The notes: generated from the letters alone by a model not told the origin. Shown: positions 27,836 to 38,272, counted from the first letter of the stretch. The stretch is 64,000 nt of DNA from Zavarzinella sp. (GCA_041399155.1 JAWKTI010000001.1:992001-1056000); one strand, 5' to 3'. Made by a program: numbers and translations.

Positions 27836-28960
27836 ATGAATCAGCCGTTGATTTTTGATGCCCACCTTGATTTGAGTATGAATGCTTTGGAGTGGAATCG
27901 CGATCTGCGGTGGAGTCTGGAGAAAATTCGTCGTTCGGAACTTGGTCAAAAAGATAAAGTCGACCGTGCGAACAATACTGTCTGTTTCCCGGAAATGCGA
28001 AAAGGCAACGTGGGACTGTGCGTTGCCACCCAAATCGCCCGCAATACCTCACCGTTTCATCGGTTACCCGGCTGGCGCTCGCCCGAACAGGCGTGGGCAC
28101 AGACACAAGGGCAACTGGCCTGGTACCGAGCCATGGAAGAGGCGGGGGAACTGATACAGATTCGCAATCTGACCCAACTGGAACAGCACCTGGACTACTG
28201 GCAGAAGCAGAGTGCATATGATCCGAACGCTTATGCGAAAGAGTCGAGAACTTTCCCACCTCGACCGGCGATTGGTTACATCCTCTCCCTGGAGGGTGCA
28301 GATAGTATCATCACGCTGAAACATCTCGAAGTTGCTTACGAACAAGGACTTAGGGCGATTGGCCCAGCCCACTACGGGCCAGGTCGCTACGCCCACGGAA
28401 CGGATGCGGAAGGTCCGTTGCCGATGGCTGGCAGGGATTTGCTGCGGGAAATGCATCGGCTTGGGATTATCCTGGATCTTACCCACCTGTGTGACGAAAG
28501 TTTTTGGGAAGCATTAGAAATTTATGAAGGACCTGTCTGGGCCAGCCACCAGAATTGTCGCGTTCTGGCACCCTGGAATCGACAGTTTGCCGATGATCAG
28601 ATTAAGGCCGTCATCGCACGTGGGGGTGTTCTGGGAATGGCCTTCGATGCCATCATGATGGTGCCTGGCTGGCACCACCTGAAGAGTAAACCAGCTGATT
28701 TTCAATTGAAGATTGAACGGATTTGTGACCACATCGACCATATCTGTCAATTAGCTGGAAATGCCAACCACGTGGGGATTGGAACCGATCTGGATGGAGG
28801 TTATGGCACCGAACAGACCCCCATGGACCTTGATTCGATTGCCGACTTACAGACCATCCCGAAATTGCTGTTGTCTCGTGGTTACACTGCGGATGATGTG
28901 AACAATATCATGGCGAATAATTTCCTGAACTTTCTGAGAAAAAGCTGGAAGGATTCGTGA
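27836..28960 (+). CDS. Membrane dipeptidase family (M19) protein
   Basis: The product is 374 residues similar to renal dipeptidase. Zinc-site elements are DAHLD near the N-terminus, the bridging glutamate in ILSLEGAD, and histidines in ASHQNCR. A further conserved stretch HVGIGTDLDGGYG is near the end. The family hydrolyses dipeptides, including some with D-residues, and lactams. No signal peptide is seen, so it probably acts in the cytoplasm. It is convergent with the 1296-residue orphan gene. Confidence 0.9.
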   Translation: MNQPLIFDAHLDLSMNALEWNRDLRWSLEKIRRSELGQKDKVDRANNTVCFPEMRKGNVGLCVATQIARNTSPFHRLPGWRSPEQAWAQTQGQLAWYRAMEEAGELIQIRNLTQLEQHLDYWQKQSAYDPNAYAKESRTFPPRPAIGYILSLEGADSIITLKHLEVAYEQGLRAIGPAHYGPGRYAHGTDAEGPLPMAGRDLLREMHRLGIILDLTHLCDESFWEALEIYEGPVWASHQNCRVLAPWNRQFADDQIKAVIARGGVLGMAFDAIMMVPGWHHLKSKPADFQLKIERICDHIDHICQLAGNANHVGIGTDLDGGYGTEQTPMDLDSIADLQTIPKLLLSRGYTADDVNNIMANNFLNFLRKSWKDS

Positions 28961-29008
28961 TATTGCGATGTGAAAACAGTGTTGTATTCTGGTATTGTTG
29001 TATTGCGT

Positions 29009-29018
29009 TATTGCAATA
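29009..29018. repeat. TATTGCAATA palindrome
   Basis: This is a perfect 10-bp palindrome in the 71-base AT-rich spacer between two convergent genes. The same ten bases occur at 33111-33120, and the ATTGCAAT core also at 25669 and 41758. Confidence 0.4.
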
Positions 29019-29031
29019 TTTGTTTGGCTTG

Positions 29032-32000
29032 TTAAACCGTGTTGCTGATTGGCTCATCCCAATGCTGAAATTGTTGTTCCAGTTCTGCCACTGTCAGCCT
29101 GATCGCTGGCCGAGGTGGGGCAGGGCGAGTTAATAATTCGGACGCACGTTCCACTTCATCGCGAAGTTTTCGAATCCACAGTGGTACATCCAGCCCCACA
29201 CCTGAAGGTGTGTCGGTCATTATTTCAAGATCCTGATTGAATTCCCGAAATGCAAGATCACCCACAGCGGGGTTTTCTTTCAATCGCTTCATGGCTGGTA
29301 AAACCTGAGAGCACAAACGATCCAGAGTCAGTGGTTTTAAGAAACGTTCTTCAAATCGATCCCGTATTGTCCGCAAGCGAACCGAATGCTCTTTTTCCAG
29401 TTCCGACAAGCGATGCAAGAGATTTTCTGCGATTTCCTGTTGACCATCAGCCAGGGAATCAGACCAGTCTTTTGCCAGTCGCGTTGCACCCAGTTTGCAG
29501 AGTTGTTCGTGAATCAGGAATGCGGGCTTCAACTGCCAGGCGTGGCGTTCATATTCTGCTTTCAACCGCAAAAAGTCGATCACCACATACAGGTTATCTC
29601 CATAATCCGACCACGTAGTAGTGGTGTTATAATCACGATACTCTTCGTAATGTTCTGCAATTGCGTGGAGAGTGATTTCCAGAAAATTAATCACTTGGGA
29701 ACGTGAAATCGACTGATTGTGCAACGCATCAAGCAAGGTGTGCGGGATTTCAGAAGGTGGTAATTGTTCGGCATTGTCCAGCCATTGTTCGACCCCACGG
29801 TGCAGGATCCCACGAATGTTGGCATAGGTCATAAACAAGGCGGTGAACAGTTCTTTACCGTAGTTTTTAATGAAGGCAACATAAGGTCGCCATTCCTGCC
29901 TTGGAAGTAGCGGTTCCACAGGTGTCAGACGGAGTGTGCGGCTGTGTTGCAACCACAGGGTAGAGAATGACTCTGCAATCATTTTGGTCATTGAAACAAA
30001 TCGTGTTTCTTTTACCTGTGGATATTGCTGATGAAGATGGTACAGTGTTTCAATCACACTGGATAGTGCAATTCGAAACAATCTATCGAAATCAGATACC
30101 CGCCTACCAGTGCTGTAGCCGTTGGCTTCCATCGCTTTCGCAAGCCGTAATAGGTGGTATGTTTCCCGCAGTAATCCTGCTTTTGCCAGACGATCCAGCA
30201 GGGATTCCATTAGAACAATATTGGTTCGAATCTTGCGAATGGCATTTGGGCTACCACCTTCTCCTAATGGTACAATCAGCAGTTGCTCTTCACCCAGCAA
30301 ATTCATCAACTGGGGCAGGGTAGCACGAATCTGTGCCAGATCGTTGTGAGCTAGTGCCATGTCAATCGCACCTGCCAGGAAACTCCATGAACTGGTTTCC
30401 GTGCTCTCCGGCAGTCCCTCCTTGCCAATCAGCGTGGCAATCGCCCAGCTGGCACGCTCTAACTCCACACTGGCGTTAATTGCCAGTTCTGTGAGGTCGT
30501 CTTTAATGACCCGTCGCTGATCATATTCAATGATCTCTTCGATCCCACCGACCGGTGATGGTAATTCGATGCCATGAAGTTGTTCTGTCCAATCCACCAG
30601 TTCCTGGTGCCATGCGTTGGCAGTACTGAGCCAACTATGTGGCCCACCTGTCCAGCGATTGGTCTGGGAAGACGCATTCTCCATTGGAAAATGGCTGGCA
30701 GCCTTTCGCCACAGTACCGCAACATTTGAAAGGAAGGCGAGATGCTTTTCCAGTCGTGGGGCATATTCATCCAGCGAAAAATAGCCTTTTGGCCCGCTGT
30801 CACCAGCCAGGGAACTGTCATTCCCATCATCCGTGCTGTCCTGGTAGGTCATTCCTTCAAAGGCTGCCTCGGTGGACTTTGTTTTACTTTCTGGTTTTTC
30901 GTCAACGGGCAGTTGAGGAATTCCCCAGTAGTCATCCGCATTCGCAGAAAGCCACTCAAAAAAGGTCAGAATGTACTCGCCGGCTTTGTCGGTGGTTAAA
31001 ACCCCATCGATCCAGCGTGTAGACAATTCATTCCAGGAGGCATTTCCCTCTTCCAGGGGTATCTTCGGGGTTTCACAGAGCCAGGCGATTAGCAGTGCAC
31101 GCGACGCCCGCCAGTTTTGCTGAAGAATCAGCGATTCGACAACCTGGGCAAAGGCAGGTGCGGATGTGAATCCTTTGTGCCTGCTTTTCCAGAATTGAAT
31201 GTCCTGCTTCGGGTCATTCAAATACTCGTCTCGATGTTCATTCCAATCTGCCAGACATCGAGCGACATGGATTGCTGCTGTGGCTCGTTCTCCGCCATGC
31301 AGGCGGGGAATATCGCTGACTTCATACGCCGCGAACTGGTCCCACCACTCCGCTAGTGCCTTGACCTGGTTTTCTAATTTTTTTAGCCCTTTCGGCTTTT
31401 TCAGTGCGGCTGCTGTGGCAATTGCTCGCGTATACAAATCAAATTGGTTTGTCAGAATGTGAATTAACTCATCATTGCGATTATCGTACGCACTATCTTC
31501 CCGGGTTTGAAATAGCGGAAAAAGCCCTTGATAACCAAGGATATTCCAGGGATCCGCCATTGCACCACATTCAATAGCTCGACGGATGATCTCTTCGGTT
31601 GCCTTCAAGCCAATTGCAGCCTGTGATGTCTGGCCCTGATCGATATTCTGGCTGATTTCACTTTGCTTAATTGCAATTTCACTCACTAATCGAGTGGAGG
31701 TGACTGAAATGGCTTCAGCATATCGTTGACTGCTGGTAGTTGCACCCATTTCTGCCAGTATCATCGATAATTCGTGATTTTGCAGTTGCAGGGCACGTTG
31801 CAAAGCCAATTCCTGATTCAGGTGCTGGCGAATCCCTGCAAATGGCTGTTTGCGTTCAATCGCTTCCTGTCTCAACCGTTCGCCATGTTTTCCTGGTAAT
31901 CGTTCCAGTAGCATGGTGTAAAACGCATCGCGGTTGCGGGCCACATCCGGTATCAGGTTGGTGAGTTTTGCATCCGAAGTATGGGTATTGGGACCCGCCC

Positions 32001-32922
32001 CACAGATGCCCGAAGCCATTAGAATGGTGCCAGCCAGCACCGCACCTGCTTCCTGGAAAATTCCTTCCCTGTCTGCGGCGGTGGTGGCACGTTGCAGCGA
32101 CAATTCGGTGCGGCTGAGCAGTGCATCTAAGACATTCTGTCTTATAACAAATCGGTGGTATAAACCTTTGGTGTCGATCTGGTGTGGATCCCACTCACCA
32201 AACAGGTAATTAGGACGTCGATTTACCGGATGCCCATGATCATACGCACGTGGGTCGAAGGACAATTCCCGAAACTGGCGAAAATCGAACCAGGCGAGAT
32301 CGAGCAGGTGACTGGGGGTATTCTGCAGCGTTCGAATCATCCAATCGATCACTTGCTGGTACTTACCCGCAACGCTGCCCACATTGGCGATATAAAGTGG
32401 GACTGGCCGCACCTTTTCGTGGGGATAAAAGTCTGTTTGCGGGCGTTTTTCCAGAATTGCAATCGGGCGATGCCCCACATAATCGTTCAGCCGTTTGATT
32501 GCCCGAGAAATTACTTCGCTGTCTTGATCAGAACTGCCAATTGACCCAAGCACCGCCTCGATGATCCTGCCAATAAAAAACGCGTTCAACATGGTATCAT
32601 CCGGTTGAAATGCCAGCAGATCACGGTGGTGTTTGCGGTATTCCGTCAGAAAATCACCAAAAACAATTTCTAGAACACGTACAACTTGTGCGGGATCCTG
32701 AAAGGCGGTTGAGCCTGCAGCAGTTAAATCCTGTAAACTGTCGGTTAACCAGGTTTGGACGATCAGCCATGGTTTGGGAATTTTCAATTCCCAAAGTCTT
32801 CCAAATGCCAAATTCAGGGCAGACAAAAATTTTGGATCTTCCCCACCACTCGAAAAATTCATGTAACCCAGAATCTTTTCTGGAGCAACGGTGGCATTCA
32901 GTTCTGCATGCAAATCGAGCAT
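29032..32922 (-). CDS. Large orphan protein, unknown function
   Basis: The product is 1296 residues with no signal peptide and no membrane segment, predicted to be largely helical, and with no domain I can name. An acidic low-complexity part near the middle (TYQDSTDDGNDSSLAGDSG) may separate two helical halves. The N-terminal half contains LFGEWDPHQIDTKGLYHRF and a run of helical, Gln-rich sequence. The C-terminal part is Arg/Glu-rich. Large proteins of this kind are characteristic of planctomycetes, and that is an inference. It is divergent from the NtrC-type activator, separated by a 277-base spacer, so the activator could regulate it. Confidence 0.75.
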   Translation of the reverse strand: MLDLHAELNATVAPEKILGYMNFSSGGEDPKFLSALNLAFGRLWELKIPKPWLIVQTWLTDSLQDLTAAGSTAFQDPAQVVRVLEIVFGDFLTEYRKHHRDLLAFQPDDTMLNAFFIGRIIEAVLGSIGSSDQDSEVISRAIKRLNDYVGHRPIAILEKRPQTDFYPHEKVRPVPLYIANVGSVAGKYQQVIDWMIRTLQNTPSHLLDLAWFDFRQFRELSFDPRAYDHGHPVNRRPNYLFGEWDPHQIDTKGLYHRFVIRQNVLDALLSRTELSLQRATTAADREGIFQEAGAVLAGTILMASGICGAGPNTHTSDAKLTNLIPDVARNRDAFYTMLLERLPGKHGERLRQEAIERKQPFAGIRQHLNQELALQRALQLQNHELSMILAEMGATTSSQRYAEAISVTSTRLVSEIAIKQSEISQNIDQGQTSQAAIGLKATEEIIRRAIECGAMADPWNILGYQGLFPLFQTREDSAYDNRNDELIHILTNQFDLYTRAIATAAALKKPKGLKKLENQVKALAEWWDQFAAYEVSDIPRLHGGERATAAIHVARCLADWNEHRDEYLNDPKQDIQFWKSRHKGFTSAPAFAQVVESLILQQNWRASRALLIAWLCETPKIPLEEGNASWNELSTRWIDGVLTTDKAGEYILTFFEWLSANADDYWGIPQLPVDEKPESKTKSTEAAFEGMTYQDSTDDGNDSSLAGDSGPKGYFSLDEYAPRLEKHLAFLSNVAVLWRKAASHFPMENASSQTNRWTGGPHSWLSTANAWHQELVDWTEQLHGIELPSPVGGIEEIIEYDQRRVIKDDLTELAINASVELERASWAIATLIGKEGLPESTETSSWSFLAGAIDMALAHNDLAQIRATLPQLMNLLGEEQLLIVPLGEGGSPNAIRKIRTNIVLMESLLDRLAKAGLLRETYHLLRLAKAMEANGYSTGRRVSDFDRLFRIALSSVIETLYHLHQQYPQVKETRFVSMTKMIAESFSTLWLQHSRTLRLTPVEPLLPRQEWRPYVAFIKNYGKELFTALFMTYANIRGILHRGVEQWLDNAEQLPPSEIPHTLLDALHNQSISRSQVINFLEITLHAIAEHYEEYRDYNTTTTWSDYGDNLYVVIDFLRLKAEYERHAWQLKPAFLIHEQLCKLGATRLAKDWSDSLADGQQEIAENLLHRLSELEKEHSVRLRTIRDRFEERFLKPLTLDRLCSQVLPAMKRLKENPAVGDLAFREFNQDLEIMTDTPSGVGLDVPLWIRKLRDEVERASELLTRPAPPRPAIRLTVAELEQQFQHWDEPISNTV

Positions 32923-33110
32923 TTTCTGCGATTCCGCCTGACCAACACTTGAATCTATTTAGGATAGCAATTACGTGGTATACCGCATGTCGGAACGGGG
33001 CGAATTCCGTTGTACATTGTCGGAAAGTGCAAAATGCCCCACTTTTACCACCTCAAACGCCTTGATGCGTAAAAATGTTGTACCATTATTCGCATATTTT
33101 GATTTGATAA

Positions 33111-33120
33111 TATTGCAATA
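33111..33120. repeat. TATTGCAATA palindrome
   Basis: This perfect 10-bp palindrome lies about 90 bases before the sigma-54 activator gene, in a stretch that reads ATAATATT on the left and AATAATATT on the right. It is identical to the site at 29009-29018. Confidence 0.4.
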
Positions 33121-33199
33121 CAATAATATTTTGTTCTTTCTGTTTCCCGCACCAGTTTATTGTTTGAATCCCTAAAATATCTCACTTGTCATCAGGGAA

Positions 33200-34741
33200 A
33201 TGGTGGTTATGGCAGCACAAGCTGATTTGTTGGAAGAAGATTCCCAGCACTTACGCGTCTTAGTGGTTGATGATGAAGTGGACCACGCAGAGACGGTGGC
33301 TGAAATTCTGGATCAGCAAGGTTACTCGACCGTGGTGGCCACCACTGGTAAAGCAGCACTGCAACTGATTCGGGAAGATGACTTCGATCTGATTCTGACT
33401 GATCTGAGAATGGGCGAAGTAAACGGAATCGCGATTGTCCGAGAAGTCCAGACCACCCAAAGTGATGCTTATGTAGTGGTAATCAGCGGGCAGACCGATG
33501 TGAAAACTGCCATTCAAGCTCTCAAAGAAGGCGCTGACCAGTATCTTCTCAAGCCACTCGACATAAATGAATTATTAACAATTGTTCATAAATCCGCCAA
33601 TGAATTGATTCGCCGCCGCACCATTCGGGAATTGCGGAAGCAACTGGATGAACGATTTGGTTTTGAAGGAGTAATTGGTAACAGCCAGCGGATGCAGGAA
33701 CTGCTGACCCGCCTGAAAGCGTACGCCCCCACTCGGGCGACCGTGTTGATTCTTGGTGAAAACGGCACCGGCAAAGAATTAGTGGCCAAAGCATTACACA
33801 CCAATAGCCCACGGAAAAAGAAGCCATTTGTCGCAATGAACTGTGCCGCACTGAATGAAAATCTGCTGGACGATGAAATGTTCGGCCACGAACCAGGTGC
33901 CTTTACTGGTGCAGAAAAGCTGCGGAAAGGTCAGTTTGAATATGCCAACGGGGGCACACTTTTTCTGGATGAAATTGGCGATATGCCTCTGGCACTCCAG
34001 GCGAAATTATTGCGGGTGCTGGAAAATGGCGAAGTGAAACGGATAGGCTCGAATGAAACAATCAAAGTAGATGTTCGCCTGATTGCAGCCACCAACAGAA
34101 ACCTTGAAGAGATGATCAAGGAGGGCACTTTCAGGCAAGATCTCTTTTTCCGGCTGCGTGTGGGGCATTTGCGGATCCCACCCTTAAGAGAGCGGAAGCA
34201 GGATATTCGCTTATTGGCAATGCACTTTCTGGAAGAATTCAACCAACGACATGGCAAAAATATCAAAGCCATCAGTCCAGCAGTCTGGCGAGCATTTGAC
34301 AGTTACCATTGGCCCGGAAATGTGCGCGAATTACGTAACCAGATTGAAAGTATGGTGATCCAGAATCTGGATGGCGTACTGACACTGGAAGATGTGTATG
34401 AAGGTGATCCGTTGCGAGATGCTCCCCAGGTTGCCGTATCGGGAACCACTTCTGATACGTTTGTTGGCAAAACCCTCGGCGAAGTAGAGCGAATCCATTG
34501 CGAAAGCACGCTGAATTATTGCCAGGGAAATCGCACAGAGGCTGCAAAATTACTTGGGATTGGAGAGAGGACGCTCTACCGCATGCTGACCGACTGGAAA
34601 CTGCAGGATAAGATTCCGGAAGCACTGGAAAAGCACCAGGGCAATGTGAAGGCTGCAGCCAAGGAGCTGGAAATTACTGCTGAAATGCTGGAACGGAAAA
34701 TCAAGAAAATGGGTCAGCAGTTGGAAGAAGAAAATGGTTAA
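33200..34741 (+). CDS. NtrC-family sigma-54-dependent response regulator
   Basis: The product is 513 residues. The receiver domain runs from LRVLVVDDEVDHAE with the phosphoacceptor in LILTDLRMGEV, and ends at the conserved lysine in YLLKPLDINE. The AAA+ domain has Walker A GENGTGKE, the sigma-54 contact loop GAFTGAEK, and Walker B TLFLDEIGD, with arginine fingers further on. The C-terminal Fis-type helix-turn-helix starts around YCQGNRTEAAKLLGIGERTLYRML, with a further NVKAAAKELEI repeat. It activates sigma-54 promoters after phosphorylation. The cognate kinase is not adjacent. The start may be nine bases later (MAAQADLL). Confidence 0.93.
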   Translation: MVVMAAQADLLEEDSQHLRVLVVDDEVDHAETVAEILDQQGYSTVVATTGKAALQLIREDDFDLILTDLRMGEVNGIAIVREVQTTQSDAYVVVISGQTDVKTAIQALKEGADQYLLKPLDINELLTIVHKSANELIRRRTIRELRKQLDERFGFEGVIGNSQRMQELLTRLKAYAPTRATVLILGENGTGKELVAKALHTNSPRKKKPFVAMNCAALNENLLDDEMFGHEPGAFTGAEKLRKGQFEYANGGTLFLDEIGDMPLALQAKLLRVLENGEVKRIGSNETIKVDVRLIAATNRNLEEMIKEGTFRQDLFFRLRVGHLRIPPLRERKQDIRLLAMHFLEEFNQRHGKNIKAISPAVWRAFDSYHWPGNVRELRNQIESMVIQNLDGVLTLEDVYEGDPLRDAPQVAVSGTTSDTFVGKTLGEVERIHCESTLNYCQGNRTEAAKLLGIGERTLYRMLTDWKLQDKIPEALEKHQGNVKAAAKELEITAEMLERKIKKMGQQLEEENG

Positions 34742-34746
34742 AAAGA

Positions 34747-34830
34747 TGCCGAGGACAGGACTTGAACCTGCATGACCTTGCGGCCACTAGCACCTCAAGC
34801 TAGCGCGTCTGCCAATTTCGCCACCTCGGC
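34747..34830 (-). tRNA. tRNA-Leu (anticodon GAG)
   Basis: The acceptor stem GCCGAGG pairs with CCTCGGC, followed by discriminator A. The anticodon stem CTAGC/GCTAG encloses the loop TTGAGGT with anticodon GAG. A long variable arm (TGGCC-GCAA-GGTCA) and the T arm CAGGTTCAAGTCCTG are class II features of leucine tRNAs. CCA is not encoded. It overlaps no gene and lies between the activator gene and the 1091-residue orphan gene. Confidence 0.95.
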
Positions 34831-34838
34831 ATAATGTC

Positions 34839-34866
34839 ATTATGATTGAAAACAGCGCCTTTTCAA
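34839..34866 (-). promoter_or_regulatory. Candidate promoter of tRNA-Leu
   Basis: On the minus strand TTGAAA (34861-34866) and CATAAT (34839-34844) are spaced by 16 bases. The -10 box ends about eight bases before the mature 5' end of the tRNA, a typical arrangement. Confidence 0.5.
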
Positions 34867-34903
34867 GATGAGAATCGCGGGAATATTTCCGGATTTCAGC
34901 CAT

Positions 34904-37900
34904 TTAGTGACGGTTTTCTGATTCTCCATTCACTCGGATCATTTGCCATTCTGGCATCAGCTTGATGGAATCCACCGGTGGGTCAATTTCCCAGGCTTCT
35001 TCCCATGCTTTCCAGGATAGAGGATCGAAACTGTAAACAAGTTCGCGTGCGGGAAAACTTTGACCCGCGTGCAGCAACATTTCACCGTCATCATAAGTAT
35101 AAATCTGGTCGCCGCCTTGATTCCGAAAGCGGATACTGTCGAGATCGGTTTTCAGGTGGTAGCCAACGGGACCGAAACGATGGGCCCAATGTTCTCGAAT
35201 CAGGTCGATGCCGCAGTATTTGTAGAGCCCGGACAAGGCGTTGTGGAGCAGGATATGCTCGTTTTGTGTCAGGTTTGCGACCCAACCAACAGCTTCGATG
35301 CGGGCCACCAGCCAGTTGTTCAGTTCTTCAAACACTAGAATGAATGTTGAATCATCCCCACGTTCAAAAGTCAGCCAGATCGTATTTGTCCCCAGGTGGG
35401 GCATGTTTACCGATATTGGCTGTGTCCATCCATTAGAATGATTTAATATTTGGACAAACAAACGGTCGACAACACGATGAACTGCCTCGGCAGAGTGGTC
35501 TAGCTGGTGCTTCAACTTCACCACTTTCTCATTTTTATGCTCCCGAAATGCTTTGCGGAGCTTTGCCTGAGTTTTAGGAATTACGCCGGAATGAAAACCA
35601 GGTCGCAGCAACCTGCGAACGGACTCTCCGTGGGAACCCACAATCACCTTATTGATGTCTTTGGGGAGATTTGCTTCGTAAAGCTTCCAATTTTCTTTTA
35701 ATTCCCATACCAGAAAACCAAACACGCCCGGTATCCCACTGACAATCCCCAGCATCGTGGCATCGGCCACGCCAAACTGTTTCGCCAGTGATGGAACCAA
35801 TGGCACCAGCATTTTGTGGGACACGGTGACCACTGGAAAGTGCTTGATGGGGTTAATTTGTGGTTCTACCAGCAGATTCCAGCAGAATCTAAAGATGTAG
35901 GTGAAAATTCCCCAGAATGTACCGAAAAGAATTTTGCCCACCAATGCAAATCGCGATTCACCTTCACGAAACCGTAATAGTTCATCTACTGCATAAATCG
36001 CACGGTTAATCCAGTTGAATGCCCACTGAAAAAACCAGAGAACGTAGGAGATTACTGCCAGAATGAAAGTGACAGAAACCGTTTTCCAGATCCGTTCGGC
36101 TGCCTCATTCATACGATCTTCGACCTGCCTGCCCACCGCAGTACGCAAAATCAGGGTGGTCAAACCAGCCGAAATCCAGCCGATCATCCATACATCCCCC
36201 CACTCCAGACGGAACAGTCGGGCCACAAACGCTACCAGCATTCCCACGCCGATGGGGATCACCAGATAGCGGCGGAAAAACCGAAAGATCGGGTTTTTCC
36301 AGATTGCCTGTAAGACAGGTGAGTTTACAATTACACGTGGCAGGGTAATCAGCACTTTTTTGAGCGTTCTGCCCACATGCCAACGGAACCTGCTGACATG
36401 GATGAACAATAACAGCAGAATACTGGTAAATCCCAACTCCCACCAGAGATACGGATTCACCTGGTGGGACAGGTGCTCGTTCACTGCGGTAGCAGTACCA
36501 CCCATTACCAGAGTAGCTGCTGCCGTTTCCGCAGATGTGCCCGTGAACCAGGCAATGGCGTCCGATGCGGCGTGGTAGCTGTGGGTAAGGCCTTCCACAA
36601 TGATGTAGGCACCACCCACCGGCAGCCCGATAAATAGAGTGAATAGACGTCCCAGACGAGTACCAAAAAACAGCGAACAACCACGTTGTAGGCCCCGCAT
36701 ATAAAATTCGCCAGGCTGGTAAATTCCAGGCAAGTCTCTGGCAAACGCTCGATCCGCCTTCAATAATGGGTCACCCATGAAAAAGGTCAATGGCCCACGC
36801 AAATCTGGTAATTTCAGCCGATTTCTGGCAATAGCATCCCGTAAATCACCTATTCGCAAAAATCCTTTACTGAATAGGACATCCAGTAATTCCTGAATCA
36901 GTTTGTTTAACGATACCTGCAGCACGTGGGCAGTTGGTTTCAGCCCCACCTCTTCAAAAATAGCTGCAAATAACGGTTCCAGATCTGTACGTAACTCTTC
37001 TTCCAGATGGTGGGCATTTACTTCCATCAAATGGAACAATTTTTCCTGAATATGATTTGGGAAACGAATCGATTCTGCATGTTTTGCCGCCAGTCTCAGG
37101 CGTCTGATTGCCTGTAATTGACCTGCATAGGGTACAGGTGTTTTCAGCGATTTCTTGCCAAATGAGGTTATCCAGGCCAGCCAGCGTATCCGAAATACAT
37201 TACTGCGAAGGGCTAGTACTACCCGTTGCAGATCATACAGCATTCGACGTTCCAGTGGCCATCCTTTTTCCACGGCAAAGGGCAACATTTGTGGCAGCAG
37301 ATCGTCAAGCATTTCTTTTTGGTGGATGTCAAAATGCAACAGATCTGCCAACTGTTGTACTAAATGGCGGATCAGATCCCCACCGCGGCTCTCTTTTGCC
37401 TGATAAAAGCAGATTGCCGCCCGCACAAGATTGCCTTTGTCTTCCGCCCATTTACCCAGTTCCAGGAGTTTCTCAGGTGGTGCTTTCGAATAGACGGTGC
37501 TGGTATGCTGCTTTGGAGGGACAAAAGTGGACTCTTCGTGCAGGTGTCGTACACCGGGCAACGCAATTTTTGCACGCAAATCCTGGAGGTCAATCGTTGT
37601 GGGGATGATCTTCTGCACTGGTTCCCATGTGGGAATGCCTGGAAAATAGACCCCTTTCATATGGGGTGAAAAAACTTCCAATTCCAAATACATCGTCAGG
37701 AATTCACGCAGAATGAGCCAAGGAGAATCATCTTCCCCGATTCGCTTGTCCTGCAGTAGTACCAGTGAGATCTCTGACCAGGCGGCAACCCCTAAGAGTC
37801 GAATCTGTTCTGTGAGCCACTCTGTGTTATTTGCTTGTGACTGGTACCACTGATCGAGTTGTTCATCTACCAGAATATGAAACAGGTGCCGCTGAATCTG

Positions 37901-38179
37901 ATTCGATGCTGATTCGTAATCCAAATGTTCATCTGGAATGGCTATCAGCAGTACTTGCGATGGCAAATCGTTCTGTAAACCCAGTTCCGACAGCGAGAGG
38001 TGCTGAGTAATCTGCATGGGGGAACCTGCCCAGGCAAATTCGTGGGTGCAGGAGCCCACAAGGTCCATCGGATAGCGGGTTTCACGTACAATCCTGCGCA
38101 AACCACGCAGCGGAACCAGCCGGGCTGACTGGTTCACATTTGCGACATCCCGTTTCAAACGATTGAGATCAGCTTCCAT
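34904..38179 (-). CDS. Large orphan membrane protein, unknown function
   Basis: The product is 1091 residues. The first 500 are soluble and contain mixed helical sequence with no family I can name. Hydrophobic segments follow at roughly 510, 585, 640, 670, 710, 755 and 810 (for example LFTLFIGLPVGGAYIIVEGL, SILLLLFIHV and VTFILAVISYVLWFFQW). The last 250 residues are soluble again. No transporter or signalling domain is recognised. The start is an ATG at 38179, with a GTG six bases earlier. No clear ribosome binding site is visible. It is the second large orphan in this part of the window and may be a planctomycete-specific family. Confidence 0.72.
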   Translation of the reverse strand: MEADLNRLKRDVANVNQSARLVPLRGLRRIVRETRYPMDLVGSCTHEFAWAGSPMQITQHLSLSELGLQNDLPSQVLLIAIPDEHLDYESASNQIQRHLFHILVDEQLDQWYQSQANNTEWLTEQIRLLGVAAWSEISLVLLQDKRIGEDDSPWLILREFLTMYLELEVFSPHMKGVYFPGIPTWEPVQKIIPTTIDLQDLRAKIALPGVRHLHEESTFVPPKQHTSTVYSKAPPEKLLELGKWAEDKGNLVRAAICFYQAKESRGGDLIRHLVQQLADLLHFDIHQKEMLDDLLPQMLPFAVEKGWPLERRMLYDLQRVVLALRSNVFRIRWLAWITSFGKKSLKTPVPYAGQLQAIRRLRLAAKHAESIRFPNHIQEKLFHLMEVNAHHLEEELRTDLEPLFAAIFEEVGLKPTAHVLQVSLNKLIQELLDVLFSKGFLRIGDLRDAIARNRLKLPDLRGPLTFFMGDPLLKADRAFARDLPGIYQPGEFYMRGLQRGCSLFFGTRLGRLFTLFIGLPVGGAYIIVEGLTHSYHAASDAIAWFTGTSAETAAATLVMGGTATAVNEHLSHQVNPYLWWELGFTSILLLLFIHVSRFRWHVGRTLKKVLITLPRVIVNSPVLQAIWKNPIFRFFRRYLVIPIGVGMLVAFVARLFRLEWGDVWMIGWISAGLTTLILRTAVGRQVEDRMNEAAERIWKTVSVTFILAVISYVLWFFQWAFNWINRAIYAVDELLRFREGESRFALVGKILFGTFWGIFTYIFRFCWNLLVEPQINPIKHFPVVTVSHKMLVPLVPSLAKQFGVADATMLGIVSGIPGVFGFLVWELKENWKLYEANLPKDINKVIVGSHGESVRRLLRPGFHSGVIPKTQAKLRKAFREHKNEKVVKLKHQLDHSAEAVHRVVDRLFVQILNHSNGWTQPISVNMPHLGTNTIWLTFERGDDSTFILVFEELNNWLVARIEAVGWVANLTQNEHILLHNALSGLYKYCGIDLIREHWAHRFGPVGYHLKTDLDSIRFRNQGGDQIYTYDDGEMLLHAGQSFPARELVYSFDPLSWKAWEEAWEIDPPVDSIKLMPEWQMIRVNGESENRH

Positions 38180-38272
38180 TGGCACGTTTACTGCGAAAAT
38201 CTATTCGGCCAATTCTATCAAACGATGAAACAACTGCTGATGAGAAATCTGTTCACAGCAAGAAAATTGAGA

